This document shows positions 1 to 11,300 of a stretch of 64,000 nt of DNA, in pieces. The DNA lies in the NCBI GenBank assembly GCA_017311315.1, contig CM029626.1, positions 26,502,645 through 26,566,644 on the forward strand, read 5' to 3'. This DNA is from Dendrocalamus latiflorus (taxonomy: Eukaryota > Streptophyta > Magnoliopsida > Poales > Poaceae). Both the position numbers and the translations under genes were made by a program. Below the pieces are notes generated by a model. It had not been told where the DNA came from. It worked only from the letters and a program-made list of their open reading frames with translations, and ran no database searches. The stretch's first letter is position 1, and each line of letters begins with the position of its first letter.

Positions 1-68
1 AGGGTTTGGAGTCAGGGCAAGGTTGGTGCTTTGGAGTCTTGGGGGATTGTTTGCTCTTGGTCTGTAAT
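1..68 (+). repeat. Host Sirevirus 5' LTR, outer fragment
   Basis: This AT/GT-rich stretch has no coding content. It ends with GTAAT, repeated right after solo LTR A at 5474-5478, so it is continuous with 5474-6221 once LTR A is removed. The element extends beyond the window start. Confidence 0.65.
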
Positions 69-3000
69 TGTAGGGACCCAGATTTTACAATCCTGATTCC
101 TTTGTGATTTTCTGCACTATTCCCTGGATCAGTAGATAGTGCTCACAGTTACAGTAATGAATATCAAAATACATATCATGCGGAAGCGTAAATATAATAG
201 TAGACTTACTCATGGGCCGATTAGGCCGAAATCATTAAATTACAGCAGCGGAAGAACGAAGCACACAGGTGGGACCTTCAGGACATGCCCACAGGTAGCC
301 AACTGGAGGTTCGCGACCTAGCCCTTGACATCTTCATCTTCTCTGCCAGCTTGTCCAATCTTGTTGCCGAGGCGTAGTGATTCGATTCCTGATTCTGAAT
401 TTTGTCGCAAAAGCGAGTGTGAGCACTCCAACCCCGTGCTCCGCGAGCCAATACACAGAATGCAAATAAATAGTATGCATGGCTTATCAAAGGAGAGGCT
501 CGGGTTATTTTATTTGCCATAAATCGCTTTTTAGTAGCATTTCTGTTATTAATCATATTGTTGTTTTTGCAACCTAAAAACTCCTCACCGCGATTGACAT
601 CATTGACTTAATCCACTAAAGATTCACTCTCATTATTAGCTGCTGTCTAAAACTCCCAACAGCGATTGCCATAATTGACTTAATCCACCAAAATTACACT
701 TTCTTTATTGAGTGCTGTCTAAACTCCAAACAGCATGTGTCATCCTCTATTTAATCCACCGATCATATTCTTTCTGTAATGGTTGCTGTCTAAGACTCCA
801 AACAACGAGTGACATTATTTAATTAATCCACCGAACATTCTCATCAAGATTTTCTAACAATCCAATCCTTTTTATTATTGATTCAAATCCACCAAGAATA
901 TCATTGATCAAGCCTACGATTCAATATTATATATCCACCAAGAATATCATTGATCAATTCTACGATTCACCATTATATATCCACCAAGAATATCATTGAT
1001 TAATTCTACGATCCACTAGTATCCTCCCACCAAGTAAATCACTAATCAGGAACTATAATCCAATACTTGTATTACTCCCCCAAATTCCCGAAAATTCAAT
1101 TGACTCATCTAGTAACCGAATCTATTAATTCCAATATTGTCATCTCCCAAGAATTTATTTATCAGTGTCGTAATCCAATAATTATCTGTGCAATCCCTAA
1201 ATCTCCAAAAATCATTTAAATCATCTATCTAGCCTATCTATTCAGCTAGACTCCACCAATTTATTTCTTCCAGAACCCACACTATTATTTCTTATTTATG
1301 ATCGACATGAATCCACCAATAGCTTTATGTGTACACTACAAACATCTATTTCCTTCACTCACGACCCTGCTTATTCTTTCCATATTTTATTTTGTAGGAA
1401 TAGAAATGCCACTATTTGAAATACAATACATAAAATTTCCTGAGACCTAGCAGCTTTGGAACAAAACATAATGTTCAAGGAATATTAACATGATTTCCCA
1501 TACATATGGCATCACACCATATGCCCAATATCACCATAATTTTTCCATACATATGGCATCACACCATTTGATATCTTTTAGCATTATAGCCGCTTAACTT
1601 ACCACTGGGACGACACCCAGGACAACTCAAATCAGGGCTTTCCGCTGCCCTCCACTTGTCCATTCCCATTTTCCAAATATTTTTAAATAGAACTATATCT
1701 AGTTAAGTTCCCGTGTCCGCCCTTGACCGTGGGCACGGCTATTCGAATAGTTTTGACTCTGCAGAGTTTGTACACTTTCACCACAAGAGACAATCAACTC
1801 ATTGCCCCACACGATTCCTTAGTCATGTGGTTGAGCAGACCATCACAGTAACTTTTCAACGTATCTAGTCCCTTTTCTCATCTCACCTTATGGGCTTCTC
1901 CCACTTGCGGTGGGTCCCATCTATGCGCGGGATGTTTTCCCCCAGTTACTAACGCAGCCAGGCTTCTCAACTCCCTGCAACGATTAGAACAGCGGGGAAA
2001 ACTTCACCCACCACTGGTGTCCCTTAGGGCCCCCGTGCCCATGCATAACCACTTCTATCCACTACCAGTGAGATGAGTCCGAGGATTTCGATAAATTTAC
2101 TTAGCCAAGTTGTACTTTACAGACTTGTGGTTGTACTATTTTACACAGGAGGTCATGACAAGATTCAGTCCTTATTGGTATCTGGGCGGTCTACCACTAA
2201 CCCACTTTGTGCTTCCACCGCACCACACCCTCGAACCAATCCGCCCAGATAATTAAGCAAGTTGGGATTTTTTGGAGCATAAAATATCCATAACCAAATA
2301 TACCAGTCATTTCCACCATGACTGCCCAAACCAACTTCTCATGATTAAAAATGACAATGATGTTTGGGGCATTTCAGCGCCCCTGAGTATCTATGCAGTA
2401 CTAAGCATAGCATATAATTAGGGACTTATTTTTGAAATGTTACTATTATAATTTTGCTAGGGCGACAAAGTTCACACATTCAAATATTCCAAAGGAGGGG
2501 TAATATTATTCAAGGTAAACAATGGGCACATAACTAGAATATTAAATTAAACATGTATTTGCATATAAAATAACAACATGCAATTTGATAATTTAAAACA
2601 AAGTAATTTGCAGAAAATGTAGGTTCAACATGATCAAAGTATTGACTCGCCTGACGCGGTTTACCGCGGTCTTGAGCTCACTCAAAGCTTTCTCATTTGT
2701 CGATCTTGGGGTTCGGGTCTTTATCTTCACCTCGATCTCGGCCTCGCTTGACCCTTGATTCTTCTGGACTCCAATTTCTAATTACGCGACAAACGACTGA
2801 ATCCAAATAAAACAAATAACTCAAAAGATCTAAATAAATCCGAATAAACTCAATTTAGCTTTACTTTGAGTTAAAGGGTGACTTGGGGTCATTTGAGGCA
2901 AGGCCGATGGTAGAAAACGATGACTTGATCTTTTCTTAACAGTTTCTTTTATTATTTTTATATTTATCGAGGAAGTTCCATGAGCCAGGTTAGAACTATG

Positions 3001-3800
3001 TGCTGATATACGATATTAGCTTGTTATCCATTAGATGACACGAGCTTGTAAATCGTAGGAGAATTGACCCGGGCCTAGGGGTTCATATATTGCCTTTAAT
3101 ATAACCTGCGTTCAGAGCTAATGGTTAACCTATGTGTTGACAATTTTTCAGCATTATGCTCCCGAGTATTATATTTATTATAGTCTTTTATACAAATCAC
3201 ATACTTATAGTTTAAATATTAACAGTTTAACATCTTAGTTTATTTAAGAATTGCTTGGGAAAATATTTTTATAACTTCTTAAAGTTATAGGAATGATAGT
3301 CATACTTCGGATGGTTAATTGTGTATTACTTAATCATATACCGCTTTTTGTTGCGCAAATAATCTTTACAATATATTCTATAGTCATTTTAGGTGAAATG
3401 TTAATCTAAGCACCAGCTATTATTATTATCTAAGTCTAGCGTTTGAGATTTATTTACTGGTGGTATTTTAAACACTATGGCATACATATTTTTATTACCA
3501 TTAGGGGTATTCTTTTATTTGAAGATTTACTTTTATAGTTAAATATGATATCCAATATCTTTATGAAATTTTTAATAAGTAACCAAGATCATCTTTTATT
3601 AATATCTTTGATTCGAAACTTAGATTTAATTCTACAGCATTATTTACTTATACATAACTTTTAATCTAGTATTAAATCCCAAATAACCTTATTCTACATC
3701 CTAGTTAAATTTATTAGCTTCCACTGATTATTTCCTAATTTTCCCCAAATTTTATTAACTAAAATGGATTAAGGAAATCAAGATTAAAAAAAATGCAAAA

Positions 3801-3885
3801 TGGAGCGACCGACAGGGATCGAACCCGGGCGTCCCAATCGAATGCGCGCGGTACTAGCCAGGAAACCTCACGTTGTTACCTGACT
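3801..3885 (-). other. tRNA-like pol III module in LTR A
   Basis: Read on the minus strand, an A-box-like TGGCTAGTACC precedes a B-box/T-loop GGGTTCGATCCC by about 30 nt, followed within about 15 nt by TTTT and then a longer T-run. This is the order of a tRNA gene. The acceptor and D stems do not pair well, so it is not a functional tRNA. LTR B has an equivalent module at 24807-24888. Confidence 0.45.
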
Positions 3886-4343
3886 ACAGAGGGGGATTAA
3901 TCCCCTTAAGGTGGGTCTGGAGTGAAGCCGAGCAGAGGTGGAAGAAGGCGGTAGCGCCGGCGACGCAGGTTGGCCGGAGAGGTTCGGGAGTTGCGTGAAA
4001 TGCAGCGCCTGGGTGATGGTGAAGCTTCTGGTGAGGTCGGCGGAGGCGAAGGGGCACGGTGGCGGGCCGGCGGCGAGAGGTGGCGGCGGTTCGGGGAGGG
4101 TCGTCGATGCCGGTGGTGTACAGGCGATGAGGAGCTCGGGCGAGGCTGGGGATGGCTTCGCGGTGAGCCGAAGGTGGCGTGGTGGCGGTGAATCGAACTC
4201 TAATGGCTCGGATTGGTGGATCGGGTGGTCGCCGGAGTTGAGGAGGATGGTGGTCTCGCCGGCGATTTAGTGGATGGAAATGCAATTACCTTCGGGATGA
4301 AGCGGCGGAGAGTATGGCGAAGTGAATGAGGGGTTCCCCCGGG

Positions 4344-4350
4344 CTTTATA
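4344..4350 (-). promoter_or_regulatory. TATA box of LTR A (minus strand)
   Basis: TATAAAG on the minus strand sits between AT-rich and GC-rich parts, at the place equivalent to the TATA boxes of LTRs F and G. This gives the U3/R boundary of the LTR. Confidence 0.5.
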
Positions 4351-4920
4351 GCTGCTGAGGTGTGGTCAATTGCGGCGGAAGACGTGCGCACGCTCGGGAC
4401 AGCGGCATGACCGAGGTATGGCGATGTCAGGCGGCGCGTCAGCAGCGACAGCGGGCGGCGGGGTGACGTTGCACAGTACGGGCCTGTGCCCGCACGTCGC
4501 CCGTGCTTCCCTCCGGGTCTTCCGGCTTTTGGACCGAACGAACAGTGGAGAGGGGCGGAGAGAGTTCGGCCGCGCGGGGAAAAGACAGAGGAAGGGGACA
4601 AACCTGACAAGTCGGGCCCACTTGCCAGGGAGAGAGAGAGGCGCGAGGGGCAGGGCCCACATGGCAGCGGCGGGAGCGGGCTCGCGCGAGGCTTGACCGC
4701 GGAGTGTGGGCGCTGGGCCGTGCGTGGAGAGAGGGGCTGGGCCGGGGTGATGGCCGGTCCGGCCGAAGGGTTTTTCTTTTTAACATTTAGGTGTGTAGGT
4801 GTATATATATATGTACATATATTATATATTCACTTCCTTTCTTCCTGAAATTTTATATCTTCCATTTTGCTAACATTTATTTCATGAGGATTATTTCCTT
4901 GTTATGCTTAATTGTATGCC

Positions 4921-5132
4921 TACATACATACATACATACATACATACATACATACATACATACATACATACATACATACATACATACATACATACATACA
5001 TACATACATACATACATACATACATACATACATACATACATACATACATACATACATACATACATACATACATACATACATACATACATACATACATACA
5101 TACATACATACATACATACATACATACATACA

Positions 5133-5160
<28 letters not shown>
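4921..5160. repeat. (TACA)60 microsatellite
   Basis: Sixty perfect tandem TACA units, 240 bp with no interruption. The ORFs across it (IHTY and MYVC repeats) are artefacts of the repeat. LTR B lacks the repeat at the matching place, so it expanded in this copy. Confidence 0.98.
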
Positions 5161-5164
<4 letters not shown>

Positions 5165-5473
5165 CTTGTAGATGTTTATTATTATTATTATTTTACTTTT
5201 ATTTATCTCCTGACTAATCGCACCATTGTTTATTTACGGTGCAGATTTATATTAAATTTCCATTTCTCTTTTTTTAATTCTTTTGGATCATCTTTTCAGA
5301 TTCTTTATTTATTGCTCATGTTCTATTATTTCAGGTGTTGAGTTCTTCCTCCTTTCCTTTTGAAGTTCTTTCATATTTCCAAGAAAATCCATAAACTCCA
5401 AATTCAGATGAAGAGCGAATAAAATAATCCAAAAGCTTCATAATTTAATATTTACATTTTTCAGGATGTTACA

Positions 5474-6221
5474 GTAATTTCTTGTTGTGATGTCATTTCC
5501 TGCTAAGATTCATAATCTCATGAGCAAAGGAGCTGAAAATCACAAGTAATATGAGTTTAGTCTCTCTTGCTGACTTCTCCTTGACAAAACTCAGAGTTTT
5601 TAGTTTGTTTTTGTTCTTTGTCTGAATTCCGTTCTCCCTGAGGTCCTTTTGCTATGAAGTTTGTAGTCTTGCTCTTTTTGCCTGAGAAGAATAGCAGCAA
5701 ACCTACCAATTTTTCTATGCTCTGCTTTTTCAGTAAAAACTGTGCAAAAGTCTTCAGTCGGCTGCTCTATTTTCGCGGCCCCGGTCAGACCGCTAACCCT
5801 AGAGGTCAGACCGCTCTCTTGCCGCTGGTCAGACCGGGGAGACAATGGCGGTCAGACCGGTGACTGTTAAGCGGTCAGACCGGTTCCCCACTGGCGGTCA
5901 GACCGGTGACTGTTAAGCGGTCAGACCGGTTCCCCACTGGCGGTCAGACCGGCAGCCAGCCTGCGGTTTGACCGGCAGCCAGCCTGCGGTCCGACCGGCC
6001 ATGATATGGCGGTATGACTGGCTGGCTCCCTTTTCTGACCTAGTTTCTGCATCTTGCTTCAATTTGTTGCTTTGTTTGCCGTCTTTTCTCTGGATGCCAG
6101 TAAGCATGAACATGCCTTCTTCATAGCTTGTATAGCTATAGGAGAAGAAAAATGTGGATTCTTGGGGGCGATTTTTGAAGGCACCATTCACCCCCCCTCT
6201 ATTATCGTTTCCGATCCTACA
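5474..6221 (+). repeat. Host Sirevirus 5' LTR, inner part
   Basis: This stretch begins with the GTAAT duplication after LTR A and ends TCCTACA two bases before the PBS. Its 3' end (CACCATTCACCCCCCCTC) resembles the end of the D LTRs, but the rest differs, so host and D belong to different Sirevirus subfamilies. It contains the palindrome cluster at 5781-5999. Confidence 0.8.
5781..5999. repeat. Cluster of CGGTCAGACCG palindromes in the host LTR
   Basis: About ten copies of GGTCAGACC or close variants occur here. The full form CGGTC-A-GACCG is a perfect dyad. A 46-bp block containing two copies separated by TGACTGTTAAG is itself duplicated at about 5848-5940. Sireviruses are known for palindromic repeats in the LTR, for example in maize Ji and Opie. 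Confidence 0.85.
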
Positions 6222-6223
6222 AT

Positions 6224-6235
6224 TGGTATCAGAGC
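6224..6235 (+). other. Primer binding site (initiator tRNA-Met) of the host Sirevirus
   Basis: TGGTATCAGAGC, complementary to the 3' end of plant initiator tRNA-Met, lies two bases after the LTR end. It marks the start of the internal region. Confidence 0.9.
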
Positions 6236-6277
6236 TGGTTAGCTCTTCCTTGTAGATCTTAACCGATCTCTTGAGCC

Positions 6278-9010
6278 ATGGCAACGGACAAGTATTCCAC
6301 CAAGCCCCCGATCTTGATGGGATTGACTATTCCTTCTGGAAGAGTCGGATGGAGACCTACATTCAGGCTCAGGGCTATGCTATCTGAAGGAACGTTAAAA
6401 CGTGTTTTGTAGTTCCTGCCGATGAGAACATCAATGTGGCAAACATGTCTGATGTTGAGGCAAATGCTAAGGCAAGGAACATCACAATCCAAGGTTTGAG
6501 CCGAAGCGAGTTCGATCGCATTTCTTATCTTACATCAGCCTACGACATTTGGGTAACCCTCGATGCTTACCATGAGGGCACCACCCAAATCAAGACGGTA
6601 CGACAGGACTAGTACAAGCGAGATTACAACAAGTTTGAAATGCTCACTGGAGAGTCACTTGATGAGTGTTTTGCGAGGTTTTACAAGATCTTGAGCAACC
6701 TCCGAGCGATCGGTCTCACATACCCCGACTCGGACAACGCTCGTCAAATGCTTTCAGCTTTAGATTTGCGTGTTTGGGAGATGAAAGTGACCACCATCAA
6801 GGACACGATAGATCTTTCGACTTTGACTCTTGATGCGTTGTATTCACACCTCAAGACTCACGAAATTGACATTGTCTCTCGCAAGTCGAAGTCTCAGTCG
6901 ATGGCATTGGTCACTGATCCCAGTCCTGCCTCTGGATCATCTAGACATTGACTTTTGCTGACACTGTTTCATGTTTCTCTCTTGCTACTCTATGTGAAAT
7001 TGATGATGATCATCTAGAGCAGCTCCCAGAAAACCAACTAGCCCTCTTAGCCAGAAAGTTCTCCCATGCATACAAGAGGGTTAGGGAGAGAAAGAGAGGA
7101 GGAGGACCCGTGATTTGCTTTGAGTGTGGTGGTCCCAACCACATTCGGGCAAACTACCCCAAGCTGGAAAAGGGTAAGAACGACTACGGCGGTTCGAGCA
7201 AGAACGACTACATCAACAAGAACCGCAACAAGAAGCCCCTAGGCAAAGGGAAGAAGTTTCGTGACCTTGGCAAAGCTAAGCAGCTCTTCCACCGCATCCA
7301 CACTGCCTTCGACGACATCGACCTCAGCGAGATGGAGGGGTGGAGTGACGACGATGGGAAGGATGATCAAGATCCCAGGGACGGCGATGACTTCATCGGC
7401 ATGTGCTTCATAGCCCTTGAGGGTGACATCAGTGACAGCGAGCTCTACTCTGACTCCGATGAGGTATATCCTTCTTATGACCAGTTCAATGATGCTTTTC
7501 ATGCTAGATCTAGAGCTAGGTGTAGTGAGTTGGAGAAGGAAGTAGAGAGATTGTCACGGGAGCTTACTTCACTTATATCTGCTCCCTCCCGTGACGAATG
7601 TGATGTATGCTTTTTCTTTGCTTGGTGACATGGAGAAGCTAAGGACCTCTCATGATAGTATGATTTCTGAGCTTGACATGATTAAGGTGGAGAATGTTAG
7701 TCTGCTTGCTGAACTAGAGATGAGTAGAGTAGCTGCTCTTTCATCTACTACTTTTGAGACTATTTCTTGCACCTCATGTGAGAATAAGGACAATGCGTTT
7801 AGAGGTCTTTACACCATGCTTCTTGATCTGCCTGAAACATGTGAAAGTTGTAATAATTTGAAAATGAACTTAAATAAGGCAGATCATAAAATTGTTGAGT
7901 TGCATGCTTCTTTGCTTGAGCCCATTGTATCTTGCACCAATTGTCCTAAATTAACTACTGAACTTGAATCTGTCTCAAAACAGTTTCAAGAAATGATTGA
8001 CCACAATAATAGATTGGCTCATTATGCAACTAAGGACCCTGTTAGCTCACCATGCAATAGTTGTGAAAAATTAAAACTTGAACTCGTTTCTTTGGATGAT
8101 AAATGTGTGAAGCTAACTAAGGACCTACTAGAGAAGCCACAAACCTGTTGTGATGCTTGTGCTGTTGTGGGGGAGAAGTCTAAGGGTAAGATAGAGACGC
8201 TTAGCGATGAGAACCAAATGGCTAGCAGTAGGACTGTCCCTCCTGTTCCTTGTGAAGACCTCAATATTGAGGCGGCTGTGCGTGCACATGCCATCCGTTC
8301 TTCTATTGTTGGTTCTTCTTCTTCTCCCTTACCTTCTACTGTCTCTTCTTCCCCCTGCTCTTCTTACACCTCTCTCTTTCAGGAGTGTCAGTATCTTATG
8401 AACACTCTTGAGAGATTTGTTGGAGGCAAGAAGAAGCTGAATCTTATTCTAGACCAGTCCAAAATTTGCAAATTCAATCAAGGTCTAGGATATGATTTTC
8501 TTGAGGATGTTAGGAAGCATCCACCTGTTGTTCTCAGACCCATAGCAGCAGGTGTGATAGAGGTCAAGCCTAGAACCAAGAAAGTTGAGTTCAAATCTAC
8601 GGGATTTGTCCAAGGGATTTCTGACAGTAAGGTGATTTCACCTGATGCTTCGACCTCTCAGAAGGCGAAGCCCCATCATGCTACTTCTACCTCTCAGAAG
8701 GTGAAGTATCATTGTACCTTCTGTCAGAAGGATGGACATATGATCGAGAGATGCTTCAGGCGTGCCAAGATCGCGTGTAGAGACCGTGTTCAGGCTCTTA
8801 GGCGTATTCAGGGTCAGCCCAGACCTTAAGTGCACCTAAGGCCAACACGAGGTCTTGAGTTGATTATGTTGTTGTGTTTGGGCAGCATCGAGGACTTGGC
8901 TTTTCTGGGTTTTCTGATTTTCATCCTCGATTTGCCTTTGTTCGTGATATCCACCATCCTGAGGGTAGATCTCGTTTCCCCCATCTAGATAGCTACCCGC
9001 GGCGAGATCA
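6278..9010 (+). pseudogene. gag: Host Sirevirus gag (degenerate)
   Basis: This is the nucleocapsid/capsid polyprotein of a Sirevirus. The start ATG at 6278 begins MATDKYSTKPP, as in D. A one-base loss about 30 bp later, a TGA where D has Trp (about 6387) and a TAG (about 6609) break the N-terminus. Readable parts follow at 6640-6951 (capsid), 6948-7628 (first zinc knuckle at about 7117) and 7591-8829. The last part is a Cys-rich coiled region with repeated CxxC-type motifs, ending in a second CCHC knuckle (CTFCQKDGHMIERC) at about 8713. The first knuckle reads CFECGGPNHIRANY: its last Cys is Tyr, whereas D keeps Cys. The sequence stops at 9010, where LTR B begins. Confidence 0.88.
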
Positions 9011-9441
9011 GTGATTCCACCGCACTATTCCCTGGATCAGTAGATAGTGCTCACAGATTACAGTTCTGAATATCAAAGTGCATATCATGTGCAAGTGTAA
9101 ATATAATAGTAAACTTACTCACGGGCCGATTGGGCCGAAATCAATAAAATGCAACAGTGAAAACAAAGCGCACAGGTGGGACCTTCAGGACATGCCCATA
9201 GGTAGCCAACTGGAGGTTCGCGACCTAGCCCTTGACATCTTCATCTTTTCTGCCATCATGCTCAATCTTGTTGCTGAGGCGGAGTGATCTGATTCCTGAA
9301 TCTGGATTTGCTGTGAAAGCGAGTGTGAGCACAAACCACCGTGCTCCGCGAGCCAATACACAGAATGCAAATAAATAGTATGCATGGCTTATCAAAGGAG
9401 AGGCTCGGGTTATTTTGTTTGCCAAAAATCGCTTTTGGTAG

Positions 9442-9686
9442 TGTTGTGGTTACAGACCAAACAGAGAGAGAGAGATGGTAGTGGAGAGTGAGAGAGATGA
9501 GTAATGCTCGTTCCTTCCCCATGGCCTGTATTCCATATATATATACATGGGGAGTGTTTTTACAATTATGCCCTTACATCTGAGTATCCCCTCCAGGGGC
9601 ACTTATGTCATTACACACGGCCTATTCTGGACCTTATAACCTTCTACCAGGCCTGCTGGGTTTAGGTGGGGGCCACCCCTACAACA
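9442..9686 (-). repeat. Element H LTR, left copy (3' LTR in element sense)
   Basis: Starts TGTTGTGGTTACAG and ends CCCCTACAACA. A minus-strand TATATATATA run followed by GGAATACAGG is a plausible TATA region. The other copy is 20714-20959. Confidence 0.95.
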
Positions 9687-10013
9687 GGAGCCTCTCATGG
9701 TGAAGGGCTTCACAGGGCCGAAGCCATGTTGCCGAGTCCTTTGGCCCCCTCCGTCCCTGCGGCCTGTGAACTTCCCCGAACTCGCGGAGCTTTGATATGC
9801 AGCGGGGTCTGAGGCCGTAGTCGAAGCCGTTGCCTGGGTTGCAGCTGAGGCGGACGTGCGAGCGTTCCGCCTCAAGCTGGTGGTTAGCCGGAGTAGACGC
9901 GCACGCTCCGTCCCCTACCCTTCGAACGGGTGGCAGCGGAGCTGGTGCCTAGCCAAAGTAGACGCGTGCGCTCCGTCCCCTACCCTTCGAACGAGTGGCA
10001 GTGGAGCTGGCGC
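9687..10013. other. Element H internal non-coding sequence with a ~66-bp direct repeat
   Basis: I see no coding signal here. From about 9885 the unit GTAGACGCG.ACGCTCCGTC...GGAGCTGG repeats with a period near 66 bp. The repeat resumes after the hAT element at 11301 (CTAGCCGAAGTGGACGCGCG). Confidence 0.6.
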
Positions 10014-10179
10014 TAGGGCTGGCAAAAAAGCTCGGGCTCGGCTCGGGCTCGTGAAGGCTCGGCTCGGCTCGTGAATGAAGCGAGCCGAGCCGAGCCAGCA
10101 AAAAAGCTCGGGATCTAAACGAGCCGAGCCCGAGCCAGCTCGCGAGCTGGCTCGGTTGGCTCGGCCCAATAGGCCCAAG

Positions 10180-10998
10180 TCAAAAACAAAACCCTAGTTT
10201 TCCAATGAGGCAATGACCCATCCCAGGCCGCCACCCCACCGCCAGGCGCGCCAGCCGCCAGGCTCCCTCGACCAGTCCTCCGAATCGCTAACTCCGAATC
10301 GCAGACTCGCAGATCGCAGTCGATTGATTCCTCCAGGCGACCAGGCTCCGGTCCAGTCCTCCTCTCTCGAATCCCTCGGGCGGGCGGCGTCGAGAGCATC
10401 GATCGGCGATTCGGCGCTGACGCAGTCCGGCAGGCAGTCCTTCTCTGCAAATCTCTCTCAAGTTCTCGGCGCGGGCTGGACAAGTGACGTGCGTGCGGCG
10501 GTGCGGGCGTGCGGCCAACTTGGGGGATCGGCGCGCCGCGCGCGACCTCGGTCCCTCTCCGCAAATCGCAACGGAAGCTCCCCAGGCAGATAAGGCGAAG
10601 GATCTCAATCGCCAGGTATGGTCCCCTTGATTGCATTTGCTATTTCAGTATATGCATCCAGGCAGTTAAGCTGAGTTTGAGTACTTCTATAACAAATGAT
10701 GAATTTGTGTTGGACATTGCATGAAGTATGTCTTATTAATGGAAGTTGTCACTTTTGGCAATTCATTATCCTTCTGAAAGGAAAGGAGTCTTGAGGTAGA
10801 TCTACTGGTGCTTGTTTGGTTTGTAGCATCGCTGGGAGCCTTATTTTTTGCTCAAATTTCTTATGACAGTCAAGATGCCATAGTTGATTTTTGCTTTCTA
10901 TTTTATTCTGAAACATAGGTTCTTCCTTGGCGGCTGTTTCCATCCTAATTTTTGCTTTCTGTTTTCATTTCTGAGACATCCGTTCTTCTGATTTTCAG
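10180..10998 (+). pseudogene. Captured 5' exon and intron of a host gene in the hAT element
   Basis: From about 10180 (AAAACCCTAG) to 10615 the sequence is CG- and CT-rich like a grass 5' UTR. It ends in a 5' splice site, CCAG|GTATGG (10616). AT-rich intron-like sequence runs to TTTTCAG at 10998, the 3' splice site of the coding exon that follows. The middle of the source gene is missing, so capture joined its two ends. Confidence 0.5.
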
Positions 10999-11082
10999 GC
11001 ATTGATTCGGAAGTATGCCCCTGTTGCTATTGTGATTGGGATAGTACTGATGCTCTTTTGGGTCAAGAACAAGATATTGTGA
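10999..11082 (+). pseudogene. Captured last exon of a SEC22-like R-SNARE
   Basis: The exon encodes 27 residues from ALIRKYAPVA to FWVKNKIL and then TGA. This is a basic-flanked hydrophobic tail anchor. It closely resembles the C-terminal membrane anchor of plant SEC22, an R-SNARE of ER-Golgi traffic, which I recall ending in NKLW or similar. Here the final residue is Leu (TTG) where Trp (TGG) would be expected. The longin and SNARE domains are absent, so no SNARE function is possible. The match is from memory of the family and needs a database search. Confidence 0.6.
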
Positions 11083-11300
11083 GTGAAGCTCGGACCTCCT
11101 CTGTTACAATGCTGGAACTTCCTGAGTTGGCTCGCGAGCCCTCGCGAGCCGGCTCGAGCCGAAACACGAGCCGAACCGAGCCCACAAAAAAGCTTGATAT
11201 CCTAACCAAGCCGAGCCGAACCGAGCCTCCATTCCACCGAGCTTTCACGAGCTGAGCCGAGCCAGGCTTGGCTCGGCTCGTTGCCACCCCTAGCTGGCGC

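Larger units (their letters stand above)
69..5473 (-). mobile_element. Solo LTR A, 5.4-kb Tekay-type Ty3/gypsy LTR
   Basis: The 5405-bp unit starts TGTAGGGACCC and ends GGATGTTACA, giving TG...CA ends and a minus-strand start TGTAACATCC. It is flanked by the perfect 5-bp duplication GTAAT (64-68 and 5474-5478). No coding domain is present, so it is a solo LTR. The reverse complement matches the LTRs of chromovirus F in several blocks: the end (GGATTG.AAAATCTGGGTC), the block with GTGCCCACGGTCAAGGGC, and the block with TTAAGCGGCTATAACG. LTRs B and C are the same family. Inside are an AT-rich half (about 560-3780), a tRNA-like motif, a GC-rich promoter-like half (about 3890-4780) and a TACA microsatellite. 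ORFs in the GC-rich part look incidental. It arose by recombination between the two LTRs of a full element. Confidence 0.92.
10014..11292. mobile_element. Non-autonomous hAT element carrying host gene fragments
   Basis: The 1279-bp unit is bounded by the 8-bp duplication GCTGGCGC (10006-10013 and 11293-11300). Terminal inverted repeats are TAGGGCTGGCAA and TTGCCACCCCTA (one mismatch). Subterminal stretches are packed with GGCTCG/CGAGCC repeats, as in plant hAT elements. No transposase is present. The interior is unrelated to the ends and looks like host gene sequence: an exon-like CG-rich leader, a GT...AG intron and a final coding exon. It fits the Pack-type definition of a non-autonomous transposon with captured gene parts. 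Confidence 0.9.

Noticed and set aside
4791..5341. Long ORFs encoding IHTY or MYVC repeats on both strands
   Set aside because: They are translations of the (TACA)60 microsatellite, which has no stop in these frames.
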